Positions 49,332-57,966 of a DNA stretch of 64,000 nucleotides are shown in pieces. The notes beneath the pieces are model-generated. The model worked only from the letters and a program-made list of their open reading frames with translations. It was not told the origin of the DNA and did no database searches. Each line of letters starts with the position of its first letter. Position 1 is the first letter of the stretch. A program made the position numbers and the translations under genes. Source of the DNA: Rhodococcus_G sp042879035 (GTDB taxonomy: Bacteria; Actinomycetota; Actinomycetes; Mycobacteriales; Mycobacteriaceae); NCBI RefSeq assembly GCF_042879035.1, contig NZ_JBIAOU010000003.1, positions 124,001 through 188,000 on the forward strand, written 5' to 3'.

Positions 49332-50923
49332 GTTCCTTCGACGTTGCGATCCTCGCCCAGGGCGCGCTGCCCGCTCCCGACCTCGAGTACGGCAAGCTGG
49401 CGCCGATGCTGATCGTCTTCGGTGCCGCGGTGCTCGGGGTGCTCGTGGAGTCGTTCGCGCCCAGCCGGTTCCGGTACGGCAGCCACCTCGTCCTCGGGAT
49501 CGGGGGACTCGCCGCGGCGTTCGTCGCGGTGGTGCTGCTGCGGGACACCCGCGGAGTCGCGGTCGGTGGTGCGGTGGTCGTCGACGGGCCGACGCTGTTC
49601 CTGCAGGGGTCCGTCCTGCTGGTCTCCCTGCTGTCGATGCTGTTGATCGCCGAACGAGGACGCGTCGGGGCCAGGTCCACCACGGTCACGGCCATGGGCA
49701 GGGTGGTCGCCGACGCGTTCACGCCGCAGGCGTCGGTGGTGCCCGGCAGCGTCGCCGAGAAGGAGGCCACCGCGGCGGGGGTGACCCGCACCGAGGTGTT
49801 CCCGTTGACCCTGTTCGCGGTCGGCGGGATGCTGCTGTTCCCGGCGTCGGGCGACCTGCTGACGATGTTCGTCGCGCTCGAGGTGCTGTCGCTGCCGCTG
49901 TATCTGCTGTGCGGGCTGGCCCGTCGCCAGCGTGTGCTGTCCCAGGAAGCCGCGCTGAAGTACTTCCTGCTCGGCGCGTTCTCGTCGGCCTTCTTCCTGT
50001 TCGGTGTCGCCTTCCTCTACGGACAGGCGGGCACCGTCGAACTGTCGGGCATCGCGGAGTCGACCGCGTCGGGCGGGACGACGTTCGCGTTGATCGGCAC
50101 CGGCCTGCTGTCGGTGGGGCTGCTGTTCAAGGTCGGGGCGGTGCCGTTCCACACCTGGATCCCGGACGTCTACCAGGGGGCTCCGACGCCGATCACCGCG
50201 TTCATGGCGTCGGCGACCAAGATCGCGGCGTTCGGGGCGATGCTGCGGATCTTCTACGTGGCGCTGCCCGGCCTGCGGGACGACTGGCGGCCGATGCTGT
50301 GGGCGGTCGCGATCCTGACGATGGTGTTCGGCTCCGTGCTGGCCGTCACGCAGACCGACGTCAAGCGGATGCTCGCGTACTCGTCGATCGCGCATGCAGG
50401 CTTCCTGCTGACCGGGCTCGTCGCGGCGGACCGGGACGGCCTGTCGTCGACGATGTTCTACCTCGTGGCGTACGGGTTCAGCACCGTCGCGGCGTTCGCC
50501 GTCGTCGGACTGGTCCGCGGCCCCGCCGGGGAGGCCACGCACCTGTCGCACTGGACCGGACTCGGTCGCCGGTCGCCGCTGGTGGCGGCCACCTTCGCCC
50601 TGCTGCTGCTGTCGTTCGCAGGCATCCCCCTGACGGCCGGTTTCGTCAGCAAGTTCGCCGTGTTCCAGGCCGCCGCCGGGGCCGGTGGCGCCGCCCTGGT
50701 GGTCGTCGGTGTGGTGTGCAGCGCGATCGCGGCCTACTTCTACGTGCGGGTGATCGTGCTCATGTTCTTCGCCGAGCCCGGGTCCGACGCCCCCGAGGTG
50801 GTCGTGCCCGGCCCGCTGACCACCGCTGCGATCGCCGTCGGCGCCGTGGTCACGATCGTGCTCGGTGTCGCGCCTGCGCCGCTGCTGGACCTCGCGGCAC
50901 GGGCCGCGGAGTTCCTGCAGTAG
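49328..50923 (+). CDS. nuoN: NADH-quinone oxidoreductase subunit N
   Basis: 531 residues from GTG 49328. ALEVLSLPLYLLCGLARR, LLFKVGAVPFHTWIPDVYQGAPTPITAFMASATKIAAF and RMLAYSSIAHAGFLLTG mark the ND2 subunit. An insert of ~45 residues rich in Ala/Thr between the second and third segments (around residues 105-160) is longer than in E. coli and resembles mycobacterial NuoN. Last gene of the operon. Confidence 0.96.
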   Translation: MSSFDVAILAQGALPAPDLEYGKLAPMLIVFGAAVLGVLVESFAPSRFRYGSHLVLGIGGLAAAFVAVVLLRDTRGVAVGGAVVVDGPTLFLQGSVLLVSLLSMLLIAERGRVGARSTTVTAMGRVVADAFTPQASVVPGSVAEKEATAAGVTRTEVFPLTLFAVGGMLLFPASGDLLTMFVALEVLSLPLYLLCGLARRQRVLSQEAALKYFLLGAFSSAFFLFGVAFLYGQAGTVELSGIAESTASGGTTFALIGTGLLSVGLLFKVGAVPFHTWIPDVYQGAPTPITAFMASATKIAAFGAMLRIFYVALPGLRDDWRPMLWAVAILTMVFGSVLAVTQTDVKRMLAYSSIAHAGFLLTGLVAADRDGLSSTMFYLVAYGFSTVAAFAVVGLVRGPAGEATHLSHWTGLGRRSPLVAATFALLLLSFAGIPLTAGFVSKFAVFQAAAGAGGAALVVVGVVCSAIAAYFYVRVIVLMFFAEPGSDAPEVVVPGPLTTAAIAVGAVVTIVLGVAPAPLLDLAARAAEFLQ

Positions 50924-51362
50924 ATCCCGGGCGGTTCGAGACCTTTCCGAGATCGGAACACCCCCTGTGCTTGCGCTCGCACGCCTTCATTCGTCCCGAA
51001 CCCCCGATTCGCCTGTGATCTGGCTCACAATCACGTAACGATAACGAACGGTGTAGCGAAAGGTCACAATTGCCTCCTGCCAGCGCGAATCAACTGTAAG
51101 AATCGCCGATTCCGGACGCCCGTCGGGGTGCGGTGTTCCGAAATCCCATGGTTTCCAACGACCCTGGCTCTCCGTATCGTCGGTGACGGCTTCGAGACCA
51201 CGAGCCACAGCCGGACCGCCACCGAGCCTGCCCCGCGGATCCGGACCCGAGACCCAACCCAGGGGCAGCGACGAGGCCATCGCGAATCGATCGCGGTGCC
51301 AACCCCCACCCCGCGTGACTCGCGCACCGGCCCCGTATGCGGCCTTCGAAAGGAACATCTCG
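50924..51362 (+). promoter_or_regulatory. 439-base region upstream of rpf
   Basis: Holds a perfect CRP-type site (51014-51029, separate entry) and then about 330 bases before the rpf ATG, so the mRNA should have a long untranslated leader. I compared it by eye with the c-di-AMP (ydaO) riboswitch known before some actinobacterial rpf genes and did not find its conserved blocks. A 13-base palindrome GAATCGCCGATTC lies near 51101-51113. No protein-coding ORF is convincing here. Confidence 0.55.
51014..51029. promoter_or_regulatory. CRP/GlxR (cAMP receptor protein) binding site
   Basis: TGTGATCTGGCTCACA fits TGTGA-N6-TCACA without a mismatch. The CRP protein of M. tuberculosis regulates rpfA and corynebacterial GlxR regulates rpf genes, so its place upstream of rpf agrees with the known family pattern. 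Confidence 0.85.
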
Positions 51363-51713
51363 ATGATCACCACCCGTATCCAGACCACCTCCACCGCGGC
51401 GAAGAAGGCCCTCGGCTGGGTGGCCGTGACGGGCGCGCTCGTCGCAGTCCCCATGGGACTCGCCGCCGGCACCGCGAATGCCCAGGGTCACAACTGGGAT
51501 GCAGTCGCCCAGTGCGAATCCGGCGGCGACTGGAGCATCAACACCGGCAACGGCTTCTCCGGCGGACTGCAGTTCACCCCCAGCACCTGGGCGGCTTACG
51601 GCGGCACCGGGGCTGCCCAGAACGCCTCGCGCGCCGAGCAGATCGCCGTGGCGGAGAACGTCCTCGCCGACCAGGGCCCCGGCGCCTGGCCGGTGTGCGG
51701 TCAGTACCTCTGA
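51363..51713 (+). CDS. rpf: Resuscitation-promoting factor (Rpf) family secreted muralytic enzyme
   Basis: 116 residues from ATG 51363, with GAAAGGAA upstream. A signal peptide ending in ANA is followed at once by the Rpf domain: NWDAVAQCESGGDWSINTGN with the catalytic Glu in ESGG, GGLQFTPSTWAAYGG, and the second Cys in WPVCGQYL for the domain's disulfide. No LysM or other wall-binding domain follows, so it resembles the short RpfC/E type. It cleaves peptidoglycan and promotes regrowth from dormancy. Confidence 0.94.
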   Translation: MITTRIQTTSTAAKKALGWVAVTGALVAVPMGLAAGTANAQGHNWDAVAQCESGGDWSINTGNGFSGGLQFTPSTWAAYGGTGAAQNASRAEQIAVAENVLADQGPGAWPVCGQYL

Positions 51714-51770
51714 TTCGCACACCGACTGTCCGACAACCGAACCCGTGAGGCTCCGCGGGTGTCGGTGCAG

Positions 51771-51805
51771 CGCGGCCGCCGCATCCACAGGATGCGGCGG
51801 CCGCG
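51771..51805. terminator. Bidirectional terminator between convergent rpf and siderophore-binding genes
   Basis: A perfect 16-bp stem, CGCGGCCGCCGCATCC (51771-51786) with GGATGCGGCGGCCGCG (51790-51805), and a 3-base loop. It lies in the middle of the 113-base space between the two stop codons. Confidence 0.88.
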
Positions 51806-51826
51806 TTCGTCACCGGGCGCCGACGG

Positions 51827-52891
51827 TCACGGCACGCGTGACACCGCTGTGACCAGTGCGTCGGCGACGCGGTCCGCGCCCCACGGGAGCGAGAGCGGCG
51901 ACGGGAAGCCGAGCGCGTTCGGCACCCCCGAATTGCGGGCGATGGACACGATCGCCCCGCGTTGGACCGTCGACAGGTTGTTCCACTGGGCATTTCCGCG
52001 CATGTAGTCGATGTCCCCGGCGGGTGAAACGACGACGGCGATGTCGGTGTCCAGGTTGTTGACCAGCTCGTAGCTGACCTTGCCTCGTCCGTCGGCGTCC
52101 GTCGGCACCGTCTGCGCCCAGTCGGACAACTGGAAGCCGAGCTCCTTCATGAACATGCCGATCCCGCGGTCCTCCCCGGAGAGGATGTAGAGCTCTCCCG
52201 CGAGGTCGCCGATCACGGCGTTGAATCGCACGCCCTCGAATTCGGGGTGCGCGGCGCGGATCCCGGCCAGTGCCTCCTCGGCCGAGTCGACAGCGGCCCG
52301 GGCCTCGTCCTCTCGGCCGAGTGCCCTGCCGATCTTGAGGGTCGAGTCCTGCCACGGCTCGACGTTCGCCTGCTCGTCGAAGTGCACGACCGGGGCGATG
52401 TTCGAGAGTTCCTGGTACACCTGCTCGGTCAGGCTCCACTGGCCGGTGGCGACGATGACGTCGGGATCGAGGGCGACGATCTGCTCGACGTAGGCCTGCG
52501 GATCGCCGTCGAACAGCAGGGTCGGGATCTCGTGGTCCCCCGTCGAGGTCAGCGCGTCGATTCCGCCGCCGGGATTGGGCGGGAGGACCCGGTACCCTAT
52601 GTCCGTCAGGGCGTCGACCTGCCAGTCCCACACCCCCACCCCGTCCGTGGCGACGAGGGTGCTCGTGTCCGACGGCAGCGCGATCGGTGCGACACCCGTC
52701 GAGATCACCATGTCCGCGTCCTGAGGTGACAGCGGCAGCACCCGCTCGGCGTCGGGCGGAACCTGTGCTTCGCCGAACTTGCCTGTGACGGTGACGGTTT
52801 CGTCGCCGCTCGAGGTGAGGGAGTTTCCGCCGCACGCGGTCAGGAGCAGTGCGAGAAGTGCTGCCAACGCAGCTACCGGTGCGCGCCTCAC
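51827..52891 (-). CDS. Iron-siderophore ABC transporter substrate-binding lipoprotein
   Basis: 354 residues from GTG 52891. RRAPVAALAALLALLLTAC is a lipoprotein signal with lipobox LTAC. The FecB/BtuF-type fold shows DADMVISTGVAPIALPSD, DPDVIVATGQW and VGxLAGELYIL-like IGDLAGELYIL. It should catch ferric siderophores outside the membrane for an ABC importer that is not in this window. Its start overlaps the stop of a broken upstream frame (GTGA), and an IdeR-type iron box lies ahead of both. The long open frame running back to 53140 is two genes joined by a frame error, not a real N-terminus. Confidence 0.9.
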   Translation of the reverse strand: MRRAPVAALAALLALLLTACGGNSLTSSGDETVTVTGKFGEAQVPPDAERVLPLSPQDADMVISTGVAPIALPSDTSTLVATDGVGVWDWQVDALTDIGYRVLPPNPGGGIDALTSTGDHEIPTLLFDGDPQAYVEQIVALDPDVIVATGQWSLTEQVYQELSNIAPVVHFDEQANVEPWQDSTLKIGRALGREDEARAAVDSAEEALAGIRAAHPEFEGVRFNAVIGDLAGELYILSGEDRGIGMFMKELGFQLSDWAQTVPTDADGRGKVSYELVNNLDTDIAVVVSPAGDIDYMRGNAQWNNLSTVQRGAIVSIARNSGVPNALGFPSPLSLPWGADRVADALVTAVSRVP

Positions 52892-53140
52892 AGCGGACGT
52901 CCGTTCGGCCCACCGGGATTGCCGGGAACGGTGCACGTGGCCATGGCGCGATACGCCATGAAGCAGACTGTCGTTGCTGAGCTTCCACTGCCCGTCGATC
53001 CAGTGCCACTTGAGGGTGGCCTCGCTCGGGGTGTTGCCCGCGATCGAGGTCGTGATCTGAGCGCGCGCAACGTCACCGGTCACCGTGACCGGGCGAGTGA
53101 GGTCCCAGTGGTAGATGCCGGACGCGACGGGCTCTACCAT
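52888..53140 (-). pseudogene. Truncated, frameshifted fragment of an MTB12-like secreted protein
   Basis: From ATG 53140 the frame reads EPVASGIYHWDL, VTVTGDVARAQITT and WHWIDGQWKLSNDS, resembling the C-terminal half of mycobacterial MTB12/CFP-2-like proteins. A change of frame near 52970-52980 is then needed to continue as CFMAYRAMATCTVPG to a stop that overlaps the next start. No signal peptide or N-terminal half is present; an iron box lies where they should be. It may be a decayed gene, or a short coupled ORF kept for translation of the lipoprotein. The family call is from memory and tentative. Confidence 0.55.
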
Positions 53141-53151
53141 GCAGTAAGTAC

Positions 53152-53170
53152 TGTTAGCCTAAGCTAACCT
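53152..53170. promoter_or_regulatory. IdeR/DtxR iron box
   Basis: On the minus strand it reads AGGTTAGCTTAGGCTAACA, containing inverted GTTAGC and GCTAAC half sites as in the iron box consensus TTAGGTTAGSCTAACCTAA. A TAGGCT that fits a -10 lies within it, so iron-loaded IdeR should repress the siderophore-binding gene. Confidence 0.75.
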
Positions 53171-53204
53171 TTCGGCCGGTCGGACCTCCCCGGGGTCGGG
53201 AAAC

Positions 53205-54716
53205 CTACGGCAGCATCGAACCGGTCGCGGTGAACCGCTCGTGGAACGAGAACGCCTCCCCGAGCAGGTGTGGGGTGTGCCCGACGTTCGGCAGGGCCTG
53301 GGCCCGCGCGACGTAGTCGTGCAGCAGCGGCCGGAACTCGGGGTGGGCGCAGCGGTCGATGACCACCTGCGACCGCTTGCGCGGGGAGAGCCCCCGCAGG
53401 TCGGCCAGGCCCTGTTCGGTGACCAGCACCTGGACGTCGTGCTCGGTGTGGTCGACGTGCGGAACCATCGGCACGATCGAGGAGATCGCACCACCCTTCG
53501 CGGTGGACGGGCTCAGGAACATCGACAGGTAGCCGTTGCGGGCGAAGTCGCCCGAGCCGCCGATGCCGTTCATGATCCTGGTGCCCATCACGTGGGTCGA
53601 GTTGACGTTGCCGTAGATGTCGGCCTCGAGCATCCCGTTCATCGCGATGATCCCGAGCCGGCGCACCACCTCCGGATGGTTGCTGATCTCCTGCGGACGC
53701 AGCGTGATGTGGTCGCGGTAGAAGTCGATGTTATCCGTCAGTTCCGTCAGGCCCGTCGCGGACAGGGCCAGCGACGTCGCCGACGCGTGCGCGACCACGC
53801 CGTCCTTGATGAGCCGGAGCATCGAGTCCTGGATGACCTCCGAGTAGCAGGTCAGGTCGCGGTAGCCACCCCGGTCCAGGCCGCCGAGAACCGCGTTCGC
53901 GACGTTCCCGATGCCGGCCTGCAGCGGCAGCAGCGAGTCGGCGGGCAGGCGTCCGGCCTTGACCTCGTGCGCGAAGAAGTCGAGGACGTGTCCGGCGATC
54001 GCGAGGCTCACGTCGTCGGGGTCGGTCAGTTCGCTGGCGCTGTCCGGGACGTCGGTCTCGACGACCGCGACCACCTTCGCCGGGTCGACCCGGAAGGTGG
54101 GCTGCCCGATCCGGTCCTCGACGCGGGTCAGTTCGATCGGCGTGCGGTGCGGGGGCAGCGCGGTGCCGTAGTAGACGTCGTGCATGCCCGCCATCGCCTC
54201 GGGAACCCACGAGTTCACCTCGAGGACGATACGGTCTGCGACGTCGAGCCACGTCTTGTTGTTGCCGATGGACGCGGACGGGATCAGTTCGCCGGACTCG
54301 GTGATGCCGGAGACCTCGACGATCGCGACGTCGACCTTGCCGTAGTAGCCTTCCCACACCTGCTGCGCGACGTGCGACAAGTGGATGTCGACGTAGTCCA
54401 TCCGGCCGTGGTTGATCTTGCGGCGCGCGGTCGGTTCGGACTGGTACGGCATGCGCAGCGCGATGCCGTCGATCTCGGCGAGCACCCGCTCGGTTTCCGC
54501 CGACACGGACGCGCCGGTCAGCAGGTTGATCGTGAAGTTCGATCCTGCGCCGCGGACCGCGTGGATCCGCTCGGCGAGGGCGGGAACGACCACCTTCGGG
54601 GTGCCTGCGGACGCGAAACCGCTGATCGCGACGGTGTCGCCGGGGTTGATCGCTGCCGCGGCCTCGGCGGCGGAGGTCACCTTCGCGGCGAAGGTGGGGT
54701 TGTGGATCCTGCTCAC
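53205..54716 (-). CDS. Acetyl-CoA hydrolase/CoA-transferase family (succinyl-CoA:acetate CoA-transferase-like)
   Basis: 503 residues from GTG 54716. GDTVAISGFASAGTPKVVVPALAER opens the first CoA-transferase domain. LPLQAGIGNVANAVLGGL and MLEADIYGNVNSTHVMGTRIMNGIGGSGDFARN (written in part) contain the catalytic Glu in EADIYGN and the GGSGDF oxyanion loop. The pattern matches AarC/Cat1-type class I enzymes that move CoA between succinate (or propionate) and acetate. It serves acetate activation or overflow in the cytoplasm and is transcribed alone. Confidence 0.92.
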   Translation of the reverse strand: MSRIHNPTFAAKVTSAAEAAAAINPGDTVAISGFASAGTPKVVVPALAERIHAVRGAGSNFTINLLTGASVSAETERVLAEIDGIALRMPYQSEPTARRKINHGRMDYVDIHLSHVAQQVWEGYYGKVDVAIVEVSGITESGELIPSASIGNNKTWLDVADRIVLEVNSWVPEAMAGMHDVYYGTALPPHRTPIELTRVEDRIGQPTFRVDPAKVVAVVETDVPDSASELTDPDDVSLAIAGHVLDFFAHEVKAGRLPADSLLPLQAGIGNVANAVLGGLDRGGYRDLTCYSEVIQDSMLRLIKDGVVAHASATSLALSATGLTELTDNIDFYRDHITLRPQEISNHPEVVRRLGIIAMNGMLEADIYGNVNSTHVMGTRIMNGIGGSGDFARNGYLSMFLSPSTAKGGAISSIVPMVPHVDHTEHDVQVLVTEQGLADLRGLSPRKRSQVVIDRCAHPEFRPLLHDYVARAQALPNVGHTPHLLGEAFSFHERFTATGSMLP

Positions 54717-54876
54717 GTCTGCTCGCTCCCGCTCGATCGGACTCGTTAGCAGAAGTAAATGCTATCCGCCATGCGAACACCGTGACGAGGTGGCCCACCT
54801 CACTCGGCTCGGCGGCGTCGGGCACAATGCCGATGTCGGCGGGCGATCGACCCGCGATGCGACGGGGAGGTGTCGG

Positions 54877-55344
54877 ATGGATGCACAGCTCGATCCGTTG
54901 GGGGAACTGGGCGTGTTCACCGGCACCTGGATCGGCGGCGGCGACGGGCACTACCCGACCATCGACGACTTCTCCTACGAGGAGGAGATCGAGTTCACCG
55001 CCACCCCGGGCAAACCGTTCCTCGCCTATCGCTCCCGCACCTGGTCACCGGGTCGTGAACGCCCGATGCACACCGAGAACGGCTACCTCCGCCACGCGGG
55101 CGACACCCTCGAACTGCTGGTGAGCCAGCCGACCGGATTCGTCGAGATCCAGCGCGGCGACCTGCACGCCGGGGTTCTCGACCTGACGCTCGTCTCGCTG
55201 AACCGGTCGCCCGACGCCAAACCCGTGCACGACATCCGCCGCCGGATCACCGTCGACGGCGACGTCCTGTCCTACGACATGTGGATGGCCCACGCCTCCA
55301 CCCCGCTCACGCATCACCTGACCGCCCGGCTGCAGCGTGCCTGA
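54877..55344 (+). CDS. Nitrobindin-like heme-binding beta-barrel protein (THAP4/DUF1794)
   Basis: 155 residues from ATG 54877, with GGGGAGG 6 bases upstream. The motif GTWIGGGDGHYPTI corresponds to GxWxGxGxGxYPxI of nitrobindins, and the C-terminal THHLTARLQR holds the probable axial heme His. A ten-stranded barrel that binds ferric heme and handles NO or peroxynitrite in mycobacterial and human homologs. Divergent from the CoA-transferase gene and followed 62 bases later by the patatin-like gene. Confidence 0.92.
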   Translation: MDAQLDPLGELGVFTGTWIGGGDGHYPTIDDFSYEEEIEFTATPGKPFLAYRSRTWSPGRERPMHTENGYLRHAGDTLELLVSQPTGFVEIQRGDLHAGVLDLTLVSLNRSPDAKPVHDIRRRITVDGDVLSYDMWMAHASTPLTHHLTARLQRA

Positions 55345-55406
55345 ACGGGCCTCGGCGCGGCGACAGCGGTAGTTTCGGCAGGGGAGACGCACGGAAGGGT
55401 CGGACG

Positions 55407-56297
55407 ATGGCGGGACTGGCACTGGTACTCGCCGGCGGCGGGTTGGCCGGAATCGCCTGGGAAACCGGATTCCTGCTCGGGCTGGCCGACGAGAACCCGG
55501 ACGCCGCCGCCGAGTTGCGCGGAGCCGCCCTGCTGCTCGGGACGTCCGCGGGCTCGACGGTCGCGGCGCAACTCTCCAGCGGAGTGCCGCTGCCGGAACT
55601 CTTCGAACGGCAGCTGTCGCCGCACCACCACGAGATCGCTCCGGACGGCGCCCCACAGCGGATGAGCGTCATGTTCGCCGACGTCGCCACCGCACCGGGG
55701 GTCACCACCGCCCAGCGGCTGCAGCGCGTCGGTACCGCAGCGGTCGCCGCCCGCACCGTCGACGCACCGCAGCGCCGCGCCGTCATCGAGTCGCGCCTGC
55801 CGTCGCACCGGTGGCCGGAGCGGGCCCTGGCGATCCCCGCGATCGACGTCGAGTCCGGTGCGACCGTCGTCTTCGACCGCGAGTCGGGCGTGGACCTGGT
55901 CGACGCCGTCGCCGCGAGCTGCGCCGTCCCCGGAGTCTGGCCGCCCGTCACGATCGCCGGACGCCGCTACATGGACGGTGGCGTCGCAACGTCGACGAAC
56001 CTGCAGCTGGCCCGCGGGTACGACCGGGTGGTGGTGCTGACGCCGAGCCCCGACCCGGCGCCCTACCTGTTCGGTGGCAGCCTCGCCGACGACGTTGCGA
56101 CCTTCCCGCCGGGGACGGTGTTCGTCGCCTACGCCGACACGGCGTCCGTCGCGGCGTTCGGCCGCGGCCCCCTCGACCCCGCGTGCCGGCCACCGGCCGC
56201 ACTCGCCGGGCGCGAGCAGGGGCGCAGGCAGGCCGCCGACGTGGCCACCTTCCTGTCCGTCCCGCGCCCGACCCACGGTGCGGCGCAAGCGAGTTGA
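55407..56297 (+). CDS. Patatin-like phospholipase family protein
   Basis: 296 residues from ATG 55407. LVLAGGGLAGIAWE gives the oxyanion hole near residues 9-15, LLGTSAGS the nucleophile Ser in GxSxG (about residue 47), and RRYMDGGVATSTNL the catalytic Asp in DGG. These serine hydrolases act on lipid acyl esters. No signal peptide, so probably cytoplasmic or membrane-associated. Confidence 0.92.
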   Translation: MAGLALVLAGGGLAGIAWETGFLLGLADENPDAAAELRGAALLLGTSAGSTVAAQLSSGVPLPELFERQLSPHHHEIAPDGAPQRMSVMFADVATAPGVTTAQRLQRVGTAAVAARTVDAPQRRAVIESRLPSHRWPERALAIPAIDVESGATVVFDRESGVDLVDAVAASCAVPGVWPPVTIAGRRYMDGGVATSTNLQLARGYDRVVVLTPSPDPAPYLFGGSLADDVATFPPGTVFVAYADTASVAAFGRGPLDPACRPPAALAGREQGRRQAADVATFLSVPRPTHGAAQAS

Positions 56298-56717
56298 CCG
56301 TGACGTGGACGGCGATCCGTATTTCGGCATCGACATCTCACGGTGGTGGACAGCACCCGAACCGCCCGTCAATGTCTGCGATCGGTACCTGTGCCGGATC
56401 TGCAGTGGTCGTCGGTGACGAGCAGGTCCGTCAGGCGGCGAATCTCTCCCACCCCGATTCCGTGGTTGTCGAGTAGGCACGTACACCGCCCCACCGTTGC
56501 GTCTCGAAACCCGAGAAGTCCTGTGTAGGTGGCACTCATGACTGCGTGGACAGGATGGTCACGACGCGGGCGTCGTCGTTCTCGGCCACGTAGTGGACCA
56601 CGTAGGTCTCCGGCTGTGGACACCCGACGCCGGCAGGCACTGTGACTCACGTCATGAGAATGCACGCCGTCCGGCAGTGGGCGGCCCGAATTCTTCTCTG
56701 CGAGAAAGGTCATCAGG
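56298..56717 (+). promoter_or_regulatory. 420-base upstream region of the catabolic cluster
   Basis: Motif A, ACGTAGTGGACCACGTA, at 56588-56604 and motif B, TGTGACTCACGTCATGA, at 56641-56657 recur with the same spacing before the gene at 61859 (see entry at 61748). Motif B resembles a CRP site (TGTGA-N6-TCA). The rest of the region holds a possible toxin-gene remnant on the minus strand (separate entry) and otherwise nothing I recognise. Confidence 0.5.
56536..56640 (-). pseudogene. Possible remnant of a RelE/ParE-type toxin gene
   Basis: A 34-residue frame ending in YVVHYVAENDDARVVTIL and STQS resembles the C-terminal strands of RelE/ParE toxins (YxVxYxVDDxxRxVxIL). No N-terminal half or antitoxin gene is visible. 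It overlaps regulatory motif A, part of which would encode TYVVHYV. Very short, so chance cannot be excluded. Confidence 0.3.
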
Positions 56718-57923
56718 GTGTCGGACACAATCGAACTTCCTGCCCACTTCGCCGACAGTGTCGCAGTCGCCGTCGACTACGTCGCACGCGCCCGGTCGGT
56801 CGCTCCGCTGATCGTGCGGGAATCGGATGCCATCGAGCGCGACGCGACCGTCACGCGCCCGGTCTACGAGGCACTCGCGAAAGAGGAGCTGTTCTGGATG
56901 CTGGTGCCGACGGAGTTCGGCGGCGGCGGGGTCGGAATCGTCGAGGCGCTCCGGGTCATCGAGGAGATCTCCTACGCCGACGGGTCGACGGGATGGGCGT
57001 TGATGGCGAACGCCTTCAGCACCGGAATCGCGGCCGGGTACCTGGGCGACGTGGGCGCCCGTGAGATGTTCGCCGGTGCGAATCGCGGAATCACTGCGGG
57101 CATGATCATGCCGACGGGGAAGGCGACGAGGGTGGACGGGGGTTACCGCGTGAGCGGCCGCTATCAGTTCGCCAGCGGATCCGCCCACGCGAGCTGGATC
57201 GGCGCCGGATTCGTCGTGCATTCCGAGGGCGGCACTCCTCTGCTCGACGACAACGGCGGGCCCCAGTGCCGCGTCGGGTTCCTGCCCCGCGAGGAGGTCG
57301 AGTTCCTCGGCAACTGGAACGTCATGGGAATGGTGGGCACCGGCAGCTACGACTACGCGGTCGAGGACCGGTTCATCCCGGACAAGTACACGATGGACAC
57401 CTTCTCGACCACACCGGTGCGTCCCGAACCGGTCTACGCCCTCGGGCTCTTGGGAATTGGTGTCGGCGGCCACGCCCCGGTCGCGCTCGGGCTGGCACGC
57501 CGCGCGCTCGCGGAGATCGCACGAATCGTGGACGGAAAGGCCCGTCCGGGCTACTCGACCGTGGTCGGCGACTCCGACCTCTTCCGCCGCGACTTCGCGA
57601 AGTACGAGGCCCTCTACCAGGCGACCCGTCGGTACGTCTACGACGCGCACGCCGACGCCGAGGCGACCGCCCAGGCGGGTTCGGACATCACCGACGAGCA
57701 GCGTGCGCGACTGCGACAGGTCACGACGTGGTCGCAGGAGGTGGCCGGCGAGATCGTCGGATTCGCCCACCGCTGGGCGGGAAGCCAGTCGATTCGCAAC
57801 CCGAGCGCGCTGGGCCGCTGCGTGCGTGACGCCGCCGTGGCGACCCAGCACCTGCTGGTGGACCAGATGACTCTCGTCGAGGCCGCCGGGCCGATCATGC
57901 GTCGCTACCTGCAGCCGAACTGA
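56718..57923 (+). CDS. Acyl-CoA-dehydrogenase-fold flavin monooxygenase (HsaA/HpaH-like)
   Basis: 401 residues from GTG 56718. LFWMLVPTEFGGGGVGIVEALRVIEEISYADGSTGWALMANAF and GGYRVSGRYQFASGSAHASW are the blocks shared by HsaA, DszC and other oxygenases of the acyl-CoA dehydrogenase fold; the usual dehydrogenase catalytic Glu motif is not obvious. These enzymes hydroxylate aromatic or heteroatom substrates with FMNH2 or FADH2 from a separate reductase. A flavin reductase gene of the HsaB type lies at 62324 in the second operon of the same cluster. Probably cotranscribed with the SDR that follows. Confidence 0.85.
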   Translation: MSDTIELPAHFADSVAVAVDYVARARSVAPLIVRESDAIERDATVTRPVYEALAKEELFWMLVPTEFGGGGVGIVEALRVIEEISYADGSTGWALMANAFSTGIAAGYLGDVGAREMFAGANRGITAGMIMPTGKATRVDGGYRVSGRYQFASGSAHASWIGAGFVVHSEGGTPLLDDNGGPQCRVGFLPREEVEFLGNWNVMGMVGTGSYDYAVEDRFIPDKYTMDTFSTTPVRPEPVYALGLLGIGVGGHAPVALGLARRALAEIARIVDGKARPGYSTVVGDSDLFRRDFAKYEALYQATRRYVYDAHADAEATAQAGSDITDEQRARLRQVTTWSQEVAGEIVGFAHRWAGSQSIRNPSALGRCVRDAAVATQHLLVDQMTLVEAAGPIMRRYLQPN

Positions 57924-57966
57924 CTTCGACCACGGATCAACCTCTTTCACACCGAGGAGAACTTAC

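Noticed and set aside
51030..51362. Possible c-di-AMP (ydaO) riboswitch before rpf
   Set aside because: Expected from other actinobacterial rpf leaders, but the conserved blocks could not be found by eye.
51827..53140. Single 437-residue gene combining the MTB12-like fragment and the lipoprotein
   Set aside because: A lipoprotein signal with lipobox cannot lie 80 residues inside; the upstream part continues in another frame to a stop overlapping the lipoprotein start.
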